A stretch of 64,000 nt of DNA from Enterococcaceae bacterium OF42-14pH9A (GTDB lineage: Bacteria; Bacillota; Bacilli; Lactobacillales; Enterococcaceae), in the NCBI GenBank assembly GCA_027692465.1, contig JAQEYU010000001.1, forward strand, positions 186,001 to 250,000. Direction: 5' to 3'. Position numbers and translations under genes: made by a program. Under the pieces are notes generated by a model. That model ran no database searches. It saw nothing but the letters and a program-made list of their open reading frames with translations, and had not been told where the DNA came from. This document shows positions 54,920 to 64,000 of this stretch, one piece after another. Within the stretch, counting starts at the first letter, position 1. The number at the start of each line of letters is the position of its first letter.

Positions 54920-57136
54920 ATGCGTTTTAAGCGAATCAGAAATTTTTTCAAAAAAAAGAATTCAACCCCGCGGAACAATCGCAAAAAAGTAGGTATCCTG
55001 TTGTTTGCTACGAGTATTGGATTGTTCTTTTTGTTTGCCGCCCGCTTGACTTATGTGGTAGTGGTGGGTGATGTAGCAGGACATTCATTAAAAGAAATGA
55101 CGGCCAACCTGTATCAGGGTTCGCGAGTCGTCAAAGCCAAACGAGGGACCATCTATGATCGCAACGGTGTCGTGATTGCGGAAGATGCGACCTCGTATTC
55201 GATTTATATCGTCTTATGGGATACCTACGTTTCCGGAAAAACGAAATTATATGCCGAGGAAAAAAACTTCGATAAAATCGCCGATGTGCTGCAAGAACAG
55301 CTGGGCTCCAAAAAAGCGGATGTGCTCACCGCTTTGGAAAACGGCAAGAAAAACAATGCTTATCAGATCGAATTGGGCACTGAAACGAAGAATCTGACTC
55401 TCGAAAAAAAGAAAAAGATTGAAGAAGCGTTGAAGGGTGATCCTGATGATGATAAAGATGATATCGCCGGTGTCTATTTCAAAGATCATCCCAATCGCAT
55501 CTATCCTAACGGCATTTTTGCCTCGCATTTGATCGGCTACACGGATACTGAGGTAAAAGATAATCAGGAAAATGTCGTGGGGCGTATGGGAATTGAAAAG
55601 GCCTATGACGATATCCTGAAGGGAACTGACGGTAAAATCGTCTACCAACAGGACAATTATCAGAACCCGTTGCCGGGAACGGTTGCTGAAGAAAAGCCTG
55701 CCAAAGATGGCCAGGATATCTACACGACTTTGGACAGTCGGCTGCAGCTTTACCTGGAAAGCCTGGTGGATGAAACTTTCGCCGAATACAAGCCGGAAAA
55801 TATGACGGCTATGCTGGTGGAAGCGAAGACCGGACAAATCGTTTCTTTGACGCAGCGACCGACCTTCAATCCTGAAACCAAGGCAGGGACCGAAAAAGAG
55901 GGCTTTAACTGGATGAATCTTCTGGTTGAAGACCATTACGAGCCCGGCTCTACGATGAAGCTCATGACGGTCGCAACAGCAATCGATCAGGGCGTGTTCA
56001 ACGAAAATGAGACCTTTTTGTCTGGTGAGATCAAAGTTGCCGATACTACGATCCGTGACCACGATTTAGGAGCCAAAGGGATCCTGACCATGCGTCAGGC
56101 GTTATCCTGGTCCTCAAACGTGGGGATGGTGACCTTGGAAGAGCGAATGAGTGATGCATTGCAGCAGCATTTGAAATACTTCGGTTTTGGTACCAGTACT
56201 TATTCCGGCCTGCCTTCGGAAAACGCCGGCACGCTGCCAACGGACAATGTCGTCGACAAAGCCATGAGTTCGTTTGGTCAAGCAATCAACGTTACCAACT
56301 TTCAGATGATGCGAGCTTTTACAGCCATTGCCAATGATGGTAAGATGCTGAAGCCCCAATATATCTCCAAAATCGTTAATCCCGAAACCAACAAAGAAAA
56401 AGTTTTTCAAACAGAAGTCGTAGGAAATCCTGTTTCTGCCGACGCAGCCAAAAAAGTTCGTGAGTATATGGTTGATGTGACCCAAAGCGCTGACTACGGT
56501 TCGGCGTACGGCGTCTATGACGTGCCGGGATACAACATTGGCGGGAAAACCGGGACAGCTCAGATCTACAATGCTGAGACCGGAACGTATTATGATACCG
56601 GCAGCAACTACCTGTATTCAATCGTTGAAATGATTCCGGCTGAAGAACCGGAGTACATTTTGTACATGACAATCAAGAAACCGGAAAAATGGTCGCAAAA
56701 GGCACTGGGACACATCGGCAATCCGCTTTTAAAACGAGCAATGGACTTCAAAGAAAGCGAAGAGCCGCAGCCTTCGGAAAAAGAAGAAGAAAAGATTGCC
56801 GTGGCGGACTACCGCAAACTGGCTGTCGATACCGCAGCGGCAGATGTTAGTCGTTCCGGACTGGTACCGGTAGTTATCGGTACCGGCAAGGAGGTGGCGG
56901 CACAATCCACACCTCAAGGAACGGAATTGCTGCCTTCCGAGAAATTGATCCTGAAGACTGACGGCAGCGATTTTTATATGCCTGATACCACCGGCTGGTC
57001 AAAAGCCGATCTGATGAAAATCGGAAAACTTTTTGATATTGAAGTAAAATTTGAAGGTGAAGGGTATTGTGTTGCCCAGAGTATCAAGCCGTATGAACGG
57101 ATTGAAGGCAAGACGCTGACTTTTACCTTGAAATAA
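54920..57136 (+). CDS. pbpX: Penicillin-binding protein 2x-type transpeptidase (class B PBP)
   Basis: The 738-residue protein has one N-terminal span (about 22-42) and a dimerisation domain. The transpeptidase domain has YEPGSTMKLMT (catalytic Ser near 345), SWSSNVGM (SxN near 398) and GGKTGTAQ (near 543). The tail carries two PASTA-like segments (VVIGTGKEVAAQSTPQG; PDTTGWSKADLMKIGKLFDIEV). It cross-links septal peptidoglycan and is the target of beta-lactams. Position in dcw is standard. Confidence 0.95.
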   Translation: MRFKRIRNFFKKKNSTPRNNRKKVGILLFATSIGLFFLFAARLTYVVVVGDVAGHSLKEMTANLYQGSRVVKAKRGTIYDRNGVVIAEDATSYSIYIVLWDTYVSGKTKLYAEEKNFDKIADVLQEQLGSKKADVLTALENGKKNNAYQIELGTETKNLTLEKKKKIEEALKGDPDDDKDDIAGVYFKDHPNRIYPNGIFASHLIGYTDTEVKDNQENVVGRMGIEKAYDDILKGTDGKIVYQQDNYQNPLPGTVAEEKPAKDGQDIYTTLDSRLQLYLESLVDETFAEYKPENMTAMLVEAKTGQIVSLTQRPTFNPETKAGTEKEGFNWMNLLVEDHYEPGSTMKLMTVATAIDQGVFNENETFLSGEIKVADTTIRDHDLGAKGILTMRQALSWSSNVGMVTLEERMSDALQQHLKYFGFGTSTYSGLPSENAGTLPTDNVVDKAMSSFGQAINVTNFQMMRAFTAIANDGKMLKPQYISKIVNPETNKEKVFQTEVVGNPVSADAAKKVREYMVDVTQSADYGSAYGVYDVPGYNIGGKTGTAQIYNAETGTYYDTGSNYLYSIVEMIPAEEPEYILYMTIKKPEKWSQKALGHIGNPLLKRAMDFKESEEPQPSEKEEEKIAVADYRKLAVDTAAADVSRSGLVPVVIGTGKEVAAQSTPQGTELLPSEKLILKTDGSDFYMPDTTGWSKADLMKIGKLFDIEVKFEGEGYCVAQSIKPYERIEGKTLTFTLK

Positions 57137-57167
57137 AACGAGCAGTAAATTGAGGAGTAGTTGAATC

Positions 57168-58130
57168 ATGGAATGGACCCAAATGATCATACCCGTCGTC
57201 AGCAGTTTTGCGATGACATTTTCAGTGATGCCGTTGTTTATCGGCTATTTTCAAATGAAACGCTATGGCCAGGAGATCAGAAAAGAAGGACCCAACTGGC
57301 ATCAGGCCAAGGCCGGCACCCCTACGATGGGCGGTTTTGTCTTTTTGATTGGGATCCTGCTGACTGCCGTTTGGGTAGCTGCCTGGCGAAATGTCCTGAC
57401 GCCGAACTTGTTCATTTTGTTGTTCATCATGGTGCTTTATGGATTGTTGGGTTTTCTTGATGATTTCATCAAGATTTTTAAAAAACGCAACGAAGGGCTG
57501 ACGTCAAAACAAAAACTCATCGGACAGATCGCCGGTGCGGTGGTCTTTTATGTGGTCTATCTTTTGGACGGAAATGCTAATGTGCTGAATGTCTTCGGCT
57601 TTGACCTGAACCTTTCTTACGTCTACGGTCTCTTTGTTTTGTTCTGGCTAGTGGGCTTCTCAAATGCCACCAATCTGACCGACGGGATCGACGGACTTTT
57701 AAGCGGCCTGGGGATCATTTCCTTTGGCGCCTATGGAATTATTGCTTTTCATCAACAGCAAATTGACGTATTATTGATTTGCTTGAGTGTGATTGGCGGA
57801 TTGGTGGGCTTTTTCCCATATAATCGCAAACCGGCAAAGATTTTCATGGGTGATGTGGGTTCTTTGGCTTTGGGCGGACTTTTGGCAGCAATCTCGATTC
57901 TGCTGCACCAGGAATGGACTCTGCTGTTGATCGGCCTCGTCTATGTAGTAGAAACTGCCAGTGTGATGCTGCAGGTTACCTACTTCAAAAAGACTCGTAA
58001 ACGTCTCTTCAAGATGGCTCCTTACCATCATCATCTCGAGATGAGCGGCTGGAGCGAGTGGAAGATCGATATCATCTTTTGGGGGATCGCAGTCGTTATG
58101 TCTGCCATCACACTCTTAATCGTCTTGTAG
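57168..58130 (+). CDS. mraY: Phospho-MurNAc-pentapeptide transferase MraY
   Basis: The 320-residue, ten-span enzyme has GPNWHQAKAGTPTMGGFVFL, GLLGFLDDFIKIFKKRNEGL, NATNLTDGIDGL and KIFMGDVGSLALGG, all catalytic motifs of MraY. YHHHLEMSGWSEWK carries the conserved His. It makes lipid I. ATG 57168 follows TTGAGGAGTAG. Confidence 0.97.
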   Translation: MEWTQMIIPVVSSFAMTFSVMPLFIGYFQMKRYGQEIRKEGPNWHQAKAGTPTMGGFVFLIGILLTAVWVAAWRNVLTPNLFILLFIMVLYGLLGFLDDFIKIFKKRNEGLTSKQKLIGQIAGAVVFYVVYLLDGNANVLNVFGFDLNLSYVYGLFVLFWLVGFSNATNLTDGIDGLLSGLGIISFGAYGIIAFHQQQIDVLLICLSVIGGLVGFFPYNRKPAKIFMGDVGSLALGGLLAAISILLHQEWTLLLIGLVYVVETASVMLQVTYFKKTRKRLFKMAPYHHHLEMSGWSEWKIDIIFWGIAVVMSAITLLIVL

Positions 58131-58143
58131 GAGCTGAATTGAA

Positions 58144-59514
58144 ATGAAACAAATCACAGACTATCAAAATAAAAAAGTTCTTGTGCTGGGATTAGCCAAG
58201 AGTGGATTCAGTGCGGCCAAATTGCTTCATGATTTGGGCGCACTTGTTACCGTTAACGACGGTAAACCATTCGACGAGAATCCGGAAGCACAAGATCTTT
58301 TGGCGTTGGGGATCAAAGTGATCACCGGCAGCCATCCGATCGAATTGCTGGATGAAGACTTCTCACTGATGGTGAAAAATCCCGGCATCCCCTATACCCA
58401 GCCGCTGGTACAACGAGCAATCGAAAAGGGGATACCGGTCATCACGGAAGTCGAGCTGGCTTATGAAATCAGCGAGTGTCCAATCATCGGCATCACCGGT
58501 ACCAATGGGAAAACGACGACGACGACCATGATCGCCGATATTCTCAATCAGGGAATGACTGCAGGAACCGCTCGGCTGTCCGGTAATATCGGCTTTCCGG
58601 CCAGCAGTGTGGCACAATCTGCGGCAAAAGAAGACATCTTGGTCATGGAACTTTCCAGTTTTCAATTGTTGGGCATTACGAAATTTCACCCGGAGATTGC
58701 GGTTATCACCAATCTTTTTTCGGCTCATCTGGACTATCATGGCAGTCGGGAAGAGTATGTCAAAGCCAAGTGGCATATCCAGCAGAATATGACCGCAGCC
58801 GATACGTTGATCTTGAATTGGCGGCAAAGCGAGCTGCGGCAGCTGGCTGACGACACACAGGCTGCTGTTCTGCCGTTTTCTTCTGCTGGAAAAGTCGACG
58901 GCGCCTACCTGTCAGACGGGGTTCTTTATTTCAAAGATGAGATAATCATGCCGGCGAACCGCTTAGGCGTTCCCGGTAACCACAATATCGAGAATGCTCT
59001 TGCAGCAATCGCCGTAGGTAAAACCAGAGGCATCCCTACCGCTGCTATCGTTGCGGCATTGTCAAGCTTTACCGGCGTCCCCCACCGCACACAGTTTGTC
59101 ACCCGCTTCAACGACCGGAGCTTTTTCAATGATTCCAAGGCTACGAATATCCTGGCTACCGAGATGGCGCTGGGGGGCTTTGATCACAGCAAGCTGATCC
59201 TGTTGGCCGGCGGATTAGATCGAGGCAACGGGTTTGATGAACTTGTCCCTTCGTTGACAGGAGTCAAAGCTGTCGTTTTGTTCGGTGAAACCAAAGACAA
59301 ATTAGCCGCGGCGGCCGCGACGGCAGGGATAAAAACCATCTTGTTCGCGGAAAATGCCGAAGCAGCCGTGCCGGTGGCATATGAGGCCAGTGATGCAGGG
59401 GATACGATCTTGCTATCACCGGCTAACGCTTCCTGGGACCAATACAAGAACTTCGAAATCCGCGGCGACAAATACATGGCAGCCATCCATGAACTGGCAG
59501 CTTCTCAGCAGTGA
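58144..59514 (+). CDS. murD: UDP-MurNAc-L-alanine:D-glutamate ligase MurD
   Basis: The 456-residue Mur ligase has [15 protein letters not shown], the ATP site [56 protein letters not shown] and FNDSKATN. It adds D-Glu to the stem peptide in the cytoplasm. GGAGCTGAATTGAA precedes ATG. Confidence 0.97.
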   Translation: MKQITDYQNKKVLVLGLAKSGFSAAKLLHDLGALVTVNDGKPFDENPEAQDLLALGIKVITGSHPIELLDEDFSLMVKNPGIPYTQPLVQRAIEKGIPVITEVELAYEISECPIIGITGTNGKTTTTTMIADILNQGMTAGTARLSGNIGFPASSVAQSAAKEDILVMELSSFQLLGITKFHPEIAVITNLFSAHLDYHGSREEYVKAKWHIQQNMTAADTLILNWRQSELRQLADDTQAAVLPFSSAGKVDGAYLSDGVLYFKDEIIMPANRLGVPGNHNIENALAAIAVGKTRGIPTAAIVAALSSFTGVPHRTQFVTRFNDRSFFNDSKATNILATEMALGGFDHSKLILLAGGLDRGNGFDELVPSLTGVKAVVLFGETKDKLAAAAATAGIKTILFAENAEAAVPVAYEASDAGDTILLSPANASWDQYKNFEIRGDKYMAAIHELAASQQ

Positions 59515-59557
59515 GCTGAAGCTGCGACATCTTAATACAGAAATGAGCGAATAATAA

Positions 59558-60652
59558 GTGAAAATTTTAGTGACCGGCGGCGGGACAGGCGGACATATTT
59601 ATCCTGCGCTGGCTTATGTGGAACACGTCAAAAAGATTGATCCGACTGCTGAATTCATGTATGTCGGCGCTAAGCGGGGATTGGAAAACAAGATCTTGCC
59701 GAAAACGGATATTCCTTTCAAAACCTTGGAAATCCAAGGATTCAAGCGCAGTTTGAGTCCGGCCAACTTCAAAACGATCCAGCTTTTTTTGAAAAGTATC
59801 AAGGAAGCCAAAACGATTCTCCGCGATTTTGCTCCGGATGTTGTGATTGGAACCGGCGGGTACGCTTCCGGTGCGGTGGTTTATGCGGCTGCTAAATTGA
59901 AGATTCCCACCATCATCCATGAACAAAACAGCGTGCCCGGGATTACTAACAAGTTTTTGAGCCGTTATGCCGACCGGATTGCGGTTGCTTTTCCGGATGC
60001 AGCTGCTTTTTTCCCGCAAGAAAAAACAGTAGTGGTGGGAAATCCTCGTGCGAGTGAAGTTGCCGATGTGGCACCATCAGGGATCTTGACCGAATATGAC
60101 TTATCGTCGGATCTTGCGACAGTGTTGATTTTCGGCGGCAGTCAAGGGGCTTATAAATTGAACCAGGCGATGGCTGAAGCGATTCCGTTGTTTGCCGGAA
60201 AGCATTATCAGGTACTCTATGCCTCTGGCGACCGTTATTTTGAAGAAATCCAAGAAAACCCTAAAATCGACTGGCAGCAATTGACAAATGTCAGCGTCCG
60301 CCCCTATATTGATAAGATGGCTGAAGTCATGGTCAACTGTCAGCTTTTGATTGGTCGGGCCGGTGCTACGTCGATTGCTGAATTCACCGCTTTGGGGCTG
60401 CCGGCGATCTTGATCCCCAGTCCCCATGTGACGAATGATCAGCAGACAAAAAATGCTGTCAGTCTGGTGAAAGCCGGCGCAGTCAAAATGTTGACCGATG
60501 ACGAATTAACCGGCAGTCTGCTGGTGGAGACGATTGATGAGATCATGTCAAATGAAGCTCTCAGACAACAGATGGCAGCGGCTTCCCGAAAAGAAGGGAT
60601 CCCTGATGCGGCCGAGCGTCTGCAAAAGCTGGTCAAAGAAATCGTCAAATAA
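59558..60652 (+). CDS. murG: UDP-GlcNAc:lipid I transferase MurG
   Basis: The 364-residue GT-B enzyme starts [19 protein letters not shown] and has [44 protein letters not shown] and [37 protein letters not shown]. It makes lipid II at the inner membrane face. It starts at GTG 59558. The family of 160-bp repeats has a copy starting three bases after the stop. Confidence 0.97.
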   Translation: MKILVTGGGTGGHIYPALAYVEHVKKIDPTAEFMYVGAKRGLENKILPKTDIPFKTLEIQGFKRSLSPANFKTIQLFLKSIKEAKTILRDFAPDVVIGTGGYASGAVVYAAAKLKIPTIIHEQNSVPGITNKFLSRYADRIAVAFPDAAAFFPQEKTVVVGNPRASEVADVAPSGILTEYDLSSDLATVLIFGGSQGAYKLNQAMAEAIPLFAGKHYQVLYASGDRYFEEIQENPKIDWQQLTNVSVRPYIDKMAEVMVNCQLLIGRAGATSIAEFTALGLPAILIPSPHVTNDQQTKNAVSLVKAGAVKMLTDDELTGSLLVETIDEIMSNEALRQQMAAASRKEGIPDAAERLQKLVKEIVK

Positions 60653-60654
60653 AC

Positions 60655-60810
60655 CGGCGTATCTGAAAATGCCGGCGAGACAGGTGTTACCGATAATCTG
60701 AGGTGGAGCTTTGCTTTATGGGCCGTACTTTATGGCTCTCATAAATGTTGCACTGGGATGATAACACCTCAGAAAAATACGAGAGCTCGCTGGAGTTTTC
60801 AGATACACCA
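60655..60810 (+). repeat. 156-bp repeat inside the dcw cluster (copy C)
   Basis: The ends are GGCGTATCTGAAAA and, inverted, TTTTCAGATACACC, matching the family ends. The interior is diverged but keeps a CTTTATGGCTCTCATAAATG centre like copy D. An extra inverted pair, CTGAGGTG with TAACACCTCAG, suggests a folded RNA. It fills the murG-divIB gap. Confidence 0.8.
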
Positions 60811-60834
60811 GACTATCTTCAAGAAAAGGCGGTG

Positions 60835-61893
60835 ATGATGATCAGTAAAAAAACCAATGAACCGAACAAGGATAAAGATGGCAAACAACCGGGTTCGGGG
60901 GAGGATCTCAGCCACCTGACACCCTGGCAGCAGGCCAATTTAGAATACAAGCGGCAAAAGGGGGAGGATACCGGCTGGTCTCCGACGATCATCGAGGGGA
61001 AAACAGAGCCTGACGAGACCGACGATCCTGAACCAACTGAAGAAACGGCTGAATTGGGCACGCGTCCTGACAGCGGCACAGCAGAGTCTTTTGCCGATCG
61101 TCTGCCAAAAGTAAAATACCAGCGGAATACCCTGTTGTATCGGCGAATGGCAATCATCATTCTCTTGCTGAGTATCCCCTTGGCCGGTGTCATTTATTAT
61201 GTTTCGCCACTGGCAAAATTAGCCGGAGTAACGGTTACCGGTACCCAAAAAGTCTCAGCAGCAACAGTGGCCAAAGAAGCCGATTTTACTGCTGACAACG
61301 ATATCTGGCCACAGTTTATCAAACGAAATCAGCATTTGGCTGCGGTCAAACAAGCCGAACCCCGAGTCAAATCCGTTTCGGTTGCAATCAAAGACTTCAA
61401 TCATTTTGTGATCGATGTCAAGGAGTATCAGGAAGTTGCCGTGTTGGCACATAATAACCTTTATTCACCAATTCTGGAAAATGGCGTAGTCTTAACAGAA
61501 AATATGAAAAATCCGACTGAGAAGATGCCGATTCTGGAAAACTTCAAAGATCAGCAGCTGATTCTGCAGGTATTGAAGGCCTATCAAGGCTTGTCTCAAC
61601 AGTTGCAGGAGGCTGTCTCACAGATCAAATATGCCCCCACCGCTGGCAATCAAGAACTTTTGCAGTTGTTCATGAATGACGGCAATCAAGTGATTGTCAA
61701 TATCTCCAATTTGGCGGATCAAATGAAATATTATTCCCAAGTGGCCAAAGATATGGAGAAAAAAGGCATCATCGATATGGAAGTAGGGATTTTTTCCTAT
61801 CCTTATGGCAATGAAAAAACGGTGGATTCCACGGCTGAGACCACCGGATCGTCCGAGGAGGAACCTTTGGCAGAGCCGCAGTCGCAGCAGTAA
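60835..61893 (+). CDS. divIB: Cell division protein DivIB/FtsQ
   Basis: The 352-residue protein has a long polar, charged cytoplasmic N-terminus, one span (about 105-125, MAIIILLLSIPLAGVIYYV) and an external POTRA domain (LAGVTVTGTQKVSAATVAKEAD). A beta domain and a Ser/Glu-rich tail follow. It joins FtsL and DivIC. ATG 60835 (or 60838) follows AAAAGG. An upstream in-frame ATG at 60745 would read residues from repeat copy C and is not favoured. Confidence 0.92.
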   Translation: MMISKKTNEPNKDKDGKQPGSGEDLSHLTPWQQANLEYKRQKGEDTGWSPTIIEGKTEPDETDDPEPTEETAELGTRPDSGTAESFADRLPKVKYQRNTLLYRRMAIIILLLSIPLAGVIYYVSPLAKLAGVTVTGTQKVSAATVAKEADFTADNDIWPQFIKRNQHLAAVKQAEPRVKSVSVAIKDFNHFVIDVKEYQEVAVLAHNNLYSPILENGVVLTENMKNPTEKMPILENFKDQQLILQVLKAYQGLSQQLQEAVSQIKYAPTAGNQELLQLFMNDGNQVIVNISNLADQMKYYSQVAKDMEKKGIIDMEVGIFSYPYGNEKTVDSTAETTGSSEEEPLAEPQSQQ

Positions 61894-62043
61894 AAAAATC
61901 AAATAATTTTCAATACGTATTTCTAAATTCCATTGATTTATGGTATCATTGATAGCAGTGAACAAATATGTAAATGATATAGCGCAAGGGGCTCAATGCC
62001 CTGTTTCGTATATGGATTTATTTTGTAGGAGGGAATCCCATTC

Positions 62044-63369
62044 ATGGCAAAAACGGGAATGTATGTAGGCCTTGATATCGGTACGACATCGGTGAAAGTC
62101 GTCGTCGCCGAGTATGTAGAAAACCAAATGAACATTATTGGTGTCGGGAACGCCAAGTCTGAAGGGATCAACCGCGGCATCATCGTCGACATCGAAAAGA
62201 CGGTCCAAGCGATCCAACGGGCAGTACGCCAAGCAGAAGAGAAGGCCGGCATCCAGATTCGCAGCGTGAGTGTGGGAGTCCCTGCCAACCTGCTGGAAGT
62301 GGAAAGCTGCCAAGGAATGATCGCCGTCAACAATGATTCCAAAGAAATCACCGACGACGATGTCCGCAATGTTTCTTCAGCGGCGCTAGTTCGTTCTGTA
62401 CCTCCTGAACGGCAGATTATCGGTATCCTGCCGCAGGAATTTACGGTGGACGGATTTGAAGGCATCAAAGATCCCCGCGGCATGATTGGGGTACGGCTGG
62501 AAATGTTCGGTGTTGTCTTTACCGGACCGAAGACCATCCTGCACAATATCCGCAAATGTGTTGAAAAAGCCGGCTTAACCATCAATGAAATGGTGATTAC
62601 ACCGCTGGCCTTGACTGAAAGTATTTTGTCTGACGGTGAAAAAGACTTCGGTACGATCGTGATCGACATCGGCGGTGGGCAGACCACAACTGCTGTGATG
62701 CATGACAAACAGCTGAAATTCACCCATGTCAATCAAGAAGGCGGCGAGTACGTTACCAAAGACGTATCGACTGTTCTGAATACTTCATTCAACAACGCTG
62801 AGGCTTTGAAGATTAATTATGGCGATGCTTATCCTGAACGGACTTCTGCCAGTGAAGAATTCCCGGTAGATGTGATCGGCAAGTCTGAACCGGTGAAAAT
62901 CGACGAACGTTACCTGTCTGAAATCATCGAAGCCCGCATGGAACAGATTTTCAACAAATCAAAAGAAGTTCTGGATGAAATCGATGCCTTGAGCCTTCCG
63001 GGAGGCGTAGTTCTTACCGGTGGTGCAGCCAGTCTGCCGGGTGTCGTGGATCTGGCACAAGAGATTTTTGATACCAATGTAAAATTGTATGTGCCTAATC
63101 ACATGGGCTTGCGCAATCCGGTCTTTACCAATGTAATCAGTATCGTGGATTACTCAGCTAACTTGAGTGAAGTTTATCATCTTGCCAAATCAGCCGTTAC
63201 CGGTGAAAAAACAACACCACAAGTCAAACAAGAGGCTGTTGTTCCACAAGAAGTGCGTTATGAAGACTATGAAGATGCAGTGGAAGAAGATTACACTGAA
63301 CCGGAAGAAAAATCCGGTGAGAGCGTAAAAGACAAAGTAAAAGACTTCTTTTCAAATATTTTTGACTAA
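62044..63369 (+). CDS. ftsA: Cell division protein FtsA
   Basis: The 441-residue actin-like protein has YVGLDIGTTSVKVVVAEYVE, GVPANLLEVESCQGMIAV, VIDIGGGQTTTAVM and VVLTGGAASLPGV. A disordered acidic region leads to the amphipathic end VKDKVKDFFSNIF, which binds membrane. It ties FtsZ filaments to the membrane. GGAGGGAATCCCATTC precedes the ATG. The 150-base gap before it has a TATCAT that may be a promoter. Confidence 0.97.
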   Translation: MAKTGMYVGLDIGTTSVKVVVAEYVENQMNIIGVGNAKSEGINRGIIVDIEKTVQAIQRAVRQAEEKAGIQIRSVSVGVPANLLEVESCQGMIAVNNDSKEITDDDVRNVSSAALVRSVPPERQIIGILPQEFTVDGFEGIKDPRGMIGVRLEMFGVVFTGPKTILHNIRKCVEKAGLTINEMVITPLALTESILSDGEKDFGTIVIDIGGGQTTTAVMHDKQLKFTHVNQEGGEYVTKDVSTVLNTSFNNAEALKINYGDAYPERTSASEEFPVDVIGKSEPVKIDERYLSEIIEARMEQIFNKSKEVLDEIDALSLPGGVVLTGGAASLPGVVDLAQEIFDTNVKLYVPNHMGLRNPVFTNVISIVDYSANLSEVYHLAKSAVTGEKTTPQVKQEAVVPQEVRYEDYEDAVEEDYTEPEEKSGESVKDKVKDFFSNIFD

Positions 63370-63393
63370 TCTATCCGGGAGGAAACAGACATT

Positions 63394-64000
63394 ATGGAAT
63401 TCTCAATCGATAATAACATTAATGAAGGCGCCGTGATCAAAGTCATCGGTGTCGGTGGTGGTGGCGGCAATGCCATCAATCGTATGATCGAAGAAAACGT
63501 CAAAGGTGTTGAGTTCATCGCAGCCAACACCGACGTACAAGCATTGAAAAACTCAAAAGCTGAAACTGTGATTCAATTAGGACCTAAATACACTCGTGGT
63601 TTGGGTGCCGGTTCCCAACCGGAAGTCGGTGAAAAAGCGGCTGAAGAATCCGAAGAAGCCATCCGTGAGTCACTTGACGGTGCAGATATGATTTTTATCA
63701 CTGCCGGCATGGGCGGCGGTACTGGTACCGGTGCTGCTCCAATCGTTGCTAAAATTGCAAAAGATCTTGGCGCATTAACTGTCGGTGTTGTGACTCGGCC
63801 ATTTACTTTTGAAGGACCGAAGCGGGGGCGTTTTGCTGCCGAAGGGATCGCAAAATTAAAAGAAAACGTCGATACACTGCTGATCATCTCCAACAACCGC
63901 TTGTTGGAAGTCGTTGACAAGAAAACTCCGATGCTGGAAGCTTTCCGCGAAGCCGACAACGTTTTGCGTCAAGGTGTTCAAGGCATTTCCGATTTGATTA
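63394..64000 (+). CDS. ftsZ: Cell division protein FtsZ (N-terminal 202 residues, cut by window)
   Basis: The visible part has [28 protein letters not shown], the tubulin signature [13 protein letters not shown] (near residue 110), [13 protein letters not shown] and [13 protein letters not shown]. It forms the Z-ring as a GTP-dependent polymer. GGGAGGAAACAGAC precedes ATG 63394. The gene runs off the window edge, so the C-terminal linker and peptide are not seen. Confidence 0.98.
   Translation, partial: MEFSIDNNINEGAVIKVIGVGGGGGNAINRMIEENVKGVEFIAANTDVQALKNSKAETVIQLGPKYTRGLGAGSQPEVGEKAAEESEEAIRESLDGADMIFITAGMGGGTGTGAAPIVAKIAKDLGALTVGVVTRPFTFEGPKRGRFAAEGIAKLKENVDTLLIISNNRLLEVVDKKTPMLEAFREADNVLRQGVQGISDLI

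Noticed and set aside
60745..60834. Longer N-terminus for DivIB starting at 60745
   Set aside because: The extra residues come from repeat copy C, and a better ribosome site lies just before 60835.
1..64000. CRISPR arrays, rRNA genes or complete insertion sequences
   Set aside because: No regularly spaced direct repeats of CRISPR type, no rRNA sequence and no transposase gene were seen on either strand.

Overview
The window is a low-GC Gram-positive (Firmicutes, Lactobacillales) chromosome, most likely Enterococcus or a close relative. Support comes from the gene order DUF3397-mraZ-rsmH-ftsL-pbp2x-mraY-murD-murG-divIB-ftsA-ftsZ, the mannose-PTS layout (LevR-type regulator, free EIIB, EIIAB, EIIC, EIID, DUF956), the rplU-prp-rpmA cluster with an L21-type leader and a cleavable L27 extension, and strong AGGAGG ribosome sites. 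The species cannot be fixed from the sequence alone.

Bases 1 to about 20,810 are the late half of a contractile-tailed (PBSX/skin-like myovirus) prophage. In order there are a scaffold, capsid, head-tail connectors, tail terminator, sheath, tube, a tail assembly chaperone with a probable -1 frameshift, a 1539-residue tape measure, the hub and baseplate proteins (XkdP, Q, R, S, T and U types), a tail fibre, two tandem CD1375-like mini-proteins, a membrane/holin cluster and an NlpC/P60-type endolysin. Three genes on the opposite strand follow: a DUF5067-like lipoprotein and a two-gene operon whose promoter spacer is filled by a LexA/DinR box. The prophage appears to end at a tRNA-3'-end-like sequence (probable attR). 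Integrase and early genes lie outside the window.

Bases 21,200-28,500 hold a sigma-54-dependent mannose-family PTS locus with a matching -24/-12 promoter. Next come a GlsB-type membrane protein, an M24 peptidase, efp, yqhY and nusB. On the minus strand is a short-form prolyl-tRNA synthetase behind a T-box leader, followed by a multi-membrane-span orphan sensor whose kinase motifs look degenerate. From 36,400 there are a SipW-like peptidase lacking the usual histidine, an O-methyltransferase, a DUF915 hydrolase, tRNA-Arg(TCT), a DUF2238-like membrane protein, a CpoA-like glycosyltransferase and a uracil-DNA glycosylase.

Bases 42,000-50,700 carry the rplU-prp-rpmA cluster, a thioesterase, then folD-xseA-xseB-ispA-tlyA-argR-recN. 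A DUF4044 mini-protein and corA run the other way, and the division/cell-wall (dcw) cluster fills 52,500 to the end, with ftsZ cut by the window edge.

The main structure not explained by genes is a family of roughly 145-163 bp repeats with ends close to GGCGTGTCTGAAAACTC. At least four near-complete copies and several decayed ones lie between chromosomal genes, one of them inside the dcw cluster between murG and divIB. They look like MITEs. No rRNA, CRISPR array or complete insertion sequence was seen.
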